Source: Acanthosepion pharaonis
Lineage: Eukaryota; Mollusca; Cephalopoda; Sepiida; Sepiidae
NCBI GenBank assembly: GCA_903632075.3
Contig: CAHIKZ030003337.1
Location: 1,363,501-1,427,500, forward strand
Length of the DNA stretch: 64,000 nucleotides
Direction: 5' to 3'
The translations under genes and the position numbers were made by a program. This document shows positions 58,995 to 64,000 of the stretch, piece by piece. Position 1 is the stretch's first letter; each line of letters opens with the position of its first letter. A model generated the notes under the pieces. The model worked only from the letters and a program-made list of their open reading frames with translations. It did not search any database and was not told the DNA's origin.

Positions 58995-59531
58995 ATAGTA
59001 TTTATATTAGTCGGACAATTGTCCTCATATTTGTCGCCATATTTGTCACAAGGAGTAAGGAGTGCCAGAGAAAAGCAATGATAACAAAGTTGCAATATGA
59101 ACTCTGGTAAAGACATGCAATGATAACAGCAAAAATTGCAATATGAGCACTGGTAAAAATGATGCTGAAAACATTAGGTTTATAATACTCAGAAGTTCAT
59201 ACCCAGATGTCCTCAAGGATAAAGGCGTTGGTTAGATCCAGTGACAGACCCAAAGAAGGTGAGTTCAATTCCTGGTTAAGGCAGTGGAGAACTTTCAGAG
59301 GGAAAATTAGCAGGAGATAACTGATAACTGACATCCATCAAACATGGAACGTGGAACTAGAACAGTCTACCCCAGTGATCGAAATAAAGGGTTCAGTTCG
59401 AAATTCCAACCACCTGAAGAAGGCCGGAGCGTACAACGGCCGAAACGTTGTGACAAATATGGCGACAAAGATGAGGACAATAGTCCGACTAATGTAAATA
59501 CTATACATAATACCTCATCTCAGAAATATAG
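58995..59531 (+). mobile_element. Dispersed repeat D, complete copy with target duplication
   Basis: 537 bp flanked by a 14-bp direct repeat 'acatagataaagct' (58981-58994 and 59532-59545). The termini form an inverted repeat: 58994-59049 against 59450-59514, including 'gtccgactaat', 'gaggacaa' and 'acaaatatggcgaca'. A ~44-bp unit is tandemly duplicated at 59074-59162. A hammerhead-like core sits just inside the right arm. Relatives lie at 23.1 and 39.4 kb. A target duplication of this length suggests insertion by target-primed reverse transcription. No coding capacity. Confidence 0.75.
59414..59452 (+). ncRNA. Hammerhead-like motif in repeat D
   Basis: CTGAAGA (59414-59420), A, stem II GGCC/GGCC (59422-59425 with 59438-59441) around a 12-nt loop, GAAA (59442-59445), then CGTTGTG. 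Core boxes fit, but position 17 is G, which is not cleavable in standard hammerheads. The copies at 23.1 and 39.7 kb share that G, so it may be a family trait or mean inactivity. Confidence 0.35.
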
Positions 59532-59545
59532 ACATAGATAAAGCT

Positions 59546-61570
59546 TTCGTAAAGTGTAGGTTCTACTTGTGAGTACAATGTTTTGTATTCCTTTAAGGCA
59601 TGGGCTACCAGGAACCCCTTCAGTAAGTTTATCGAAATGTTTTCCAATCAAACCGAGAGCTCAAACTACAACTGTACCACATGTTGGAGATTTCGATTTC
59701 AAGATCCTTGTATTTTGACAGTTTTTGAAGATCTTGGCAGGAACTGTCATATCAATAAGAAGGCATATTTATGTCTTTCCGGTTATCTGATGTCTCGACG
59801 ATCAGCTTTGATTTTCTCTCTGTGTGTATTGTAAAGTCACATAAAATTGTTACATGTTATATATCTCCGTAACCGGGTCTAGGTGGTGTGCATACCAATT
59901 TCTTGCAGTTTTCTTTCCGTAAAAGTTGCAGATTTTCCAATGCAGATATTGACGTACTCTCTCATTCCGTGTTTATATTCAGTGGGTACCAATACTGTGC
60001 AACTTATTACAAGATTCATATTCATATTTATCACATAATGGGAACGTGGCCAAGTGGTTAGAATGTACGCATTCTGACCATGAGCCCCAGGTTTGAATCA
60101 CACTATGGTCGATTTGTCAGGAAGGAGATTTCCTGATGTTATTGGACTGGAGAGGTTGATCTCAGAGTGCGGCACCCGAAAACAATACCATGGGTTGATC
60201 CGGGCCCTGTGAGTGAAACTGAGTAAACGGAACCCTTGTGGGCCGTAGATAGCTGTACTAGCACAAAGTCACATGTTATCGTGGCCGAGTGCTTGAGCAT
60301 GTTGGCCTCGTTCAAATTGTTGATCACGCTAGATAACACGCTCTTTCCTAGAAACTGTTACTAAGGTCTGATTAGCATAATTGCAGTATAAGCCACAGAT
60401 GGGCTCCTTGGGTATTGAATAAACACAAATGCGCTTGAGAAAGCGTCTATAATAGGGTTTGGCTAGCCGTCTAGTTGACGGGTGTCCTCGAATACGAGTG
60501 GCCAGCTATATACTTATTTATTAGATAATCTGCATTTTGGGGCCAACACACTTTTCAATATGTATGCTTGGTAATTTCTTGTTTGTAATCATTAGTCCTG
60601 TGCCGCAAGAATAAAATCTCTGGTTTTAACTTTTAACTTTGGGTAAGGGATTTTGTCTACATCAGCTTGTTTAGATTGAAGAATAATTGCCGTAAAGAGG
60701 TTTATCTTGCTATCATTTCCAGTTCCCTAAACTTTGTGACAAAATATAAATCTATTGAGTGTCTTTCTGTAATTCTGCATTTCTTGAATCTTACATTACA
60801 TATTTATCTAATCCAAAATCCAGACTTATGTCGTCACTGAAACATTATACTTTATTGAGGAGACCCTTCAACTCGTTGTCGTCTTTGGCAAAGAGTTTAG
60901 GATTATCCATGCAGAATAATCTATTGAATAATTTCTTATTTCTATGCACAGTTATTATTCTTTAGTTCATACGTCAGAAGGACTAAGCTTAGACAAAACA
61001 GAAAGTGGATTTTCATTGAAAGATTCGGGCGATTGGAATTGGCAATACCTCTATTGTGACTTATGTATAATATGGTTTTTCGCATTCCCATGATATGTAT
61101 AAGGAAATTTATTATCACCGAGGAGACTTTTTACATTTCCAAAATCTAAAGGTTCCAGCTGCATGGTACACTATCAAACACTTTAAATGTAGTCATGCTG
61201 TACTGAGATTTCTACCTCTTTTTCTGCAGAAGGATATTTTTTTTATCAATAGTTGATCTTTGCATCCATATGAACCTCTCTGGCATCCTTTTTGTTCCAC
61301 AATAAATAAAATTTATCCGGACAGATATGATCAATTTATACGTGGGGAGCAGACATGTTATTGGCCTATAATTTTTCAGGTCATTTGTTTCACCCGTTTT
61401 TGACAGAAGATATGTAATACCTTCAGTGATCCATTTTGGGACTACATTGGGAATACTAATAAGCATTGATAAAGATTGTGCAAGAGTTTTATGGATTGAT
61501 AAAAAATGATAGAGCCAAAGATTGTGTACCTCGTCATTTTCTGGAGATTTTTGTTGATTTCCCAAAGAGT
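59546..61570 (-). pseudogene. Restriction-like-endonuclease LINE relic, copy 2 (RT to endonuclease)
   Basis: Minus strand, N to C. RT N-terminal part at 61212-61565: FLSIHKTLAQSLSMLISIPN, then WITEGITYLLSKTGETNDLK and NYRPITCL. Motif C near 60910 reads CMDNPKLFAKDDNELKGLL (Y-M-D-D decayed to C-M-D-N). Then DFILAAQD, QTRNYQAYILK and APKCRL (zinc finger, split by a SINE), ISCTVLVPTEYKHG, HWKICNFYGKKTARNWYAHH, and ICLLIDMTVPAKI plus KLTEGVPGSPCLKEYK (endonuclease end). Numerous stops and shifts. The order RT, zinc finger, PD-(D/E)xK endonuclease matches R2-type LINEs. Confidence 0.8.
60040..60514 (+). mobile_element. Composite tRNA-derived SINE inserted in the LINE
   Basis: 475 bp flanked by a 15-bp duplication: 'tatttatcacataat' (60025-60039) and 'tatttattagataat' (60515-60529), two mismatches. 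The head has TGGCCAAGTGGTTAG (A box) and CAGGTTTGAATCAC (B box). A second tRNA-like head occurs inside ('tcgtggccgagtgcttgagc', near 60279). It splits the LINE zinc-finger codons, so it is younger than the LINE. Confidence 0.75.
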
Positions 61571-62155
61571 TGGGAATGATTTCAAATGATTTCCCTCCAC
61601 TCCTCTTATAGTCATAAATAAACGAAGTGCATGCTGGGATATTTTTCTTGGATAATAAAATAGACGGCTTGCGTTTTGACCCTATTCAGTACAGATCTGC
61701 CTTAACTGCTAGATAGATCTACTGCGTTCGCTAGTCCGTCCTTGTTTTTTGTGTACAGACACCAACTCCTAGTTTGTGAATTCTTTTGTCTTTTTACGTG
61801 TTCGATTTGCTTTAAGTATATTGTTTGTTTGCTTGCTTGCATAATTGTTGCTGTTTCATCCTTTTGCTCATTTTTTACCTTTCATTGCAAACTTTATTAA
61901 TTATGTTTGTGCTATTTATCTTGCATTTTGACAATGGCTTCTTAGTCATCAATTTCCATTTTTGGAATTTCTTTAGAGCTTGCCTAACAACAATCGTGGT
62001 TATATTTTCCCATTCTTGTAGTGTTTTTAACCATCATTCGGTTTAACCTTCAGTCGGGTTATAGTCCATTAGGCAGCTCCAAATACTCCCCAAAATTTCT
62101 GCACTTTTTCAATGGAATGTGGCTTTTTTAAAATCTATAACTTTTGTTGCTGTTA
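61571..62155. other. No gene recognised
   Basis: Short frames only. Confidence 0.4.

Positions 62156-62198
<43 letters not shown>
62156..62198. repeat. (TTA)n microsatellite
   Basis: About fourteen TTA units. Confidence 0.96.
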
Positions 62199-62201
<3 letters not shown>

Positions 62202-62608
62202 TCGAAATAAACCCACGTAAATTACTCATGATTTACCTTTCAGTCTTCTGTGTTTTTTTGTTGTCAATTACTTGGTTCAGTGTCGAGCTGTCATCATTAA
62301 TAAACTTGCGTTGTATCATTTCTGCAAGTAGTTTCACAGACGAGTAAACAGATTGCAATATTGAGACCACTTACATTCTTTTTTCCTTTCCGTAATGATC
62401 AATTCTATATATACTCAGCCTCGCTCAGTGCCCCAACACATGTTCAAATAGGAACAAATCATAATAGGAAGAGAGTTTTTCCGACGAACTTCGAATTAAA
62501 AAGGCCCCGCGTGTATGGCAAATCAACACTGGAAATATTTGAATTTCTCAGCGAATGTTCCGGACAACTGATTTTTAATTATGCATTACAAGGTTAGCAA
62601 TTTAACCA
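62199..62608. other. No gene recognised
   Basis: A 78-codon frame at 62361-62597 has no domain or splice context strong enough to call. Confidence 0.4.
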
Positions 62609-62780
62609 ACCCAAAATCATATATATATATATGAGTGACGGTGTTGCATAAACATATACATTACATAGACAAATGTAATTATATACATTTATATAATGCA
62701 CACACATTTTCATATATATGTGCTTGTGTGTCAGAGAAGTATATTCGAAATGTATGGTCATAAATCTTTCAAATTTTCTT

Positions 62781-62782
62781 TT

Positions 62783-62839
<57 letters not shown>

Positions 62840-62899
62840 TATGCAATAAATACATATATAATAAATTATATATATATAAATAAATTATATATATATAAA

Positions 62900-62960
<61 letters not shown>
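62781..62960. repeat. (AC)n and several (TA)n tracts
   Basis: (AC) 62783-62803, (TA) to 62834, two 'aataaattatatatatataa' units near 62860-62900, (TA) 62905-62958. Confidence 0.95.
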
Positions 62961-62962
<2 letters not shown>

Positions 62963-63108
62963 AAATTTTTTGAATTTGTAGGTTTGATGAATTGGATCGT
63001 AATAAATTATAAGCATGGAATATTAGTGGTTAAGCCGTTTTAATATATTGTGACTCTGTCCTGGACATTGGGTTCTACATGTATTCTATTCTCTAGGAAT
63101 TTTTAACA

Positions 63109-64000
<892 letters not shown>

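Noticed and set aside
60041..60120. Possible tRNA gene
   Set aside because: A and B boxes are present but the arms do not fold as a tRNA and a SINE body with target duplication follows.

Overview
This window looks like intergenic or intronic DNA of an animal with a large, AT-rich, repeat-packed genome. The best guess is a coleoid cephalopod (octopus-like). This is inferred from the mix of elements: long (TA)n tracts every few kb, GIY-YIG Penelope-like elements (PLEs), restriction-like-endonuclease LINEs, RTE-like LINEs, mariners, Helitron-like elements and short SINEs. No sequence search was run. I see no intact protein-coding gene. Two host-gene signals stand out. One is a minus-strand candidate internal exon at 38739-39008, with a good 3' splice site, a GTTAGT donor and an open frame through 270 bp. 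The other is a plus-strand CCAAT/TATA/initiator promoter with a short first exon at about 53880-54046.

Layout. 0-9 kb: Helitron-like element (727-1495), SINE, a 365-bp mariner-type MITE with long inverted repeats (3171-3535), (TA)n tracts with hammerhead-like motifs, an RTE-like LINE relic and a CTTT-rich tract. 9-23 kb: sparse; SINE copies, a tandem ~485-bp repeat (14.0-14.8 kb) with an inverted copy at 18.1-18.6 kb, a second copy of the first Helitron in opposite orientation (15191-15969), and a DUF4817-type transposase N-terminus. 23-29 kb: a PLE whose endonuclease and reverse transcriptase (RT) lie head-to-head, a 314-bp interrupted (TA)n array, a LINE 3' end, a MITE and an internally deleted mariner. 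29-37 kb: Helitron-like copies, a near-identical tandem duplication, an almost full-length dead mariner (33744-35020) and an RTE-like LINE relic. 37-48 kb: PLE-like termini with ribozyme-like motifs, the candidate exon, LINE fragments and a GC-richer island. 48-57 kb: microsatellites, a SINE preceded by a 120-bp 5S rRNA sequence on the same strand, a transposase relic, the candidate promoter, and two abutting Helitron copies. 57-64 kb: two relics of a restriction-like-endonuclease LINE, invaded by a 537-bp element with a 14-bp target duplication and by a 475-bp composite SINE with a 15-bp target duplication, then a second mariner inserted into a (TA)n tract and cut off by the window end.

How the parts relate. 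Almost everything recognisable is mobile DNA at different stages of decay. The most coherent hidden pattern is a set of dispersed repeats that carry hammerhead-ribozyme-like cores (CUGANGA, a short stem II, GAAA) and mostly lie next to (TA)n tracts. PLE protein relics are also present. PLEs are known to carry hammerhead motifs and some prefer microsatellite targets, so these repeats are plausibly PLE termini or non-autonomous relatives. The 5S-headed SINE is the second unusual signal.
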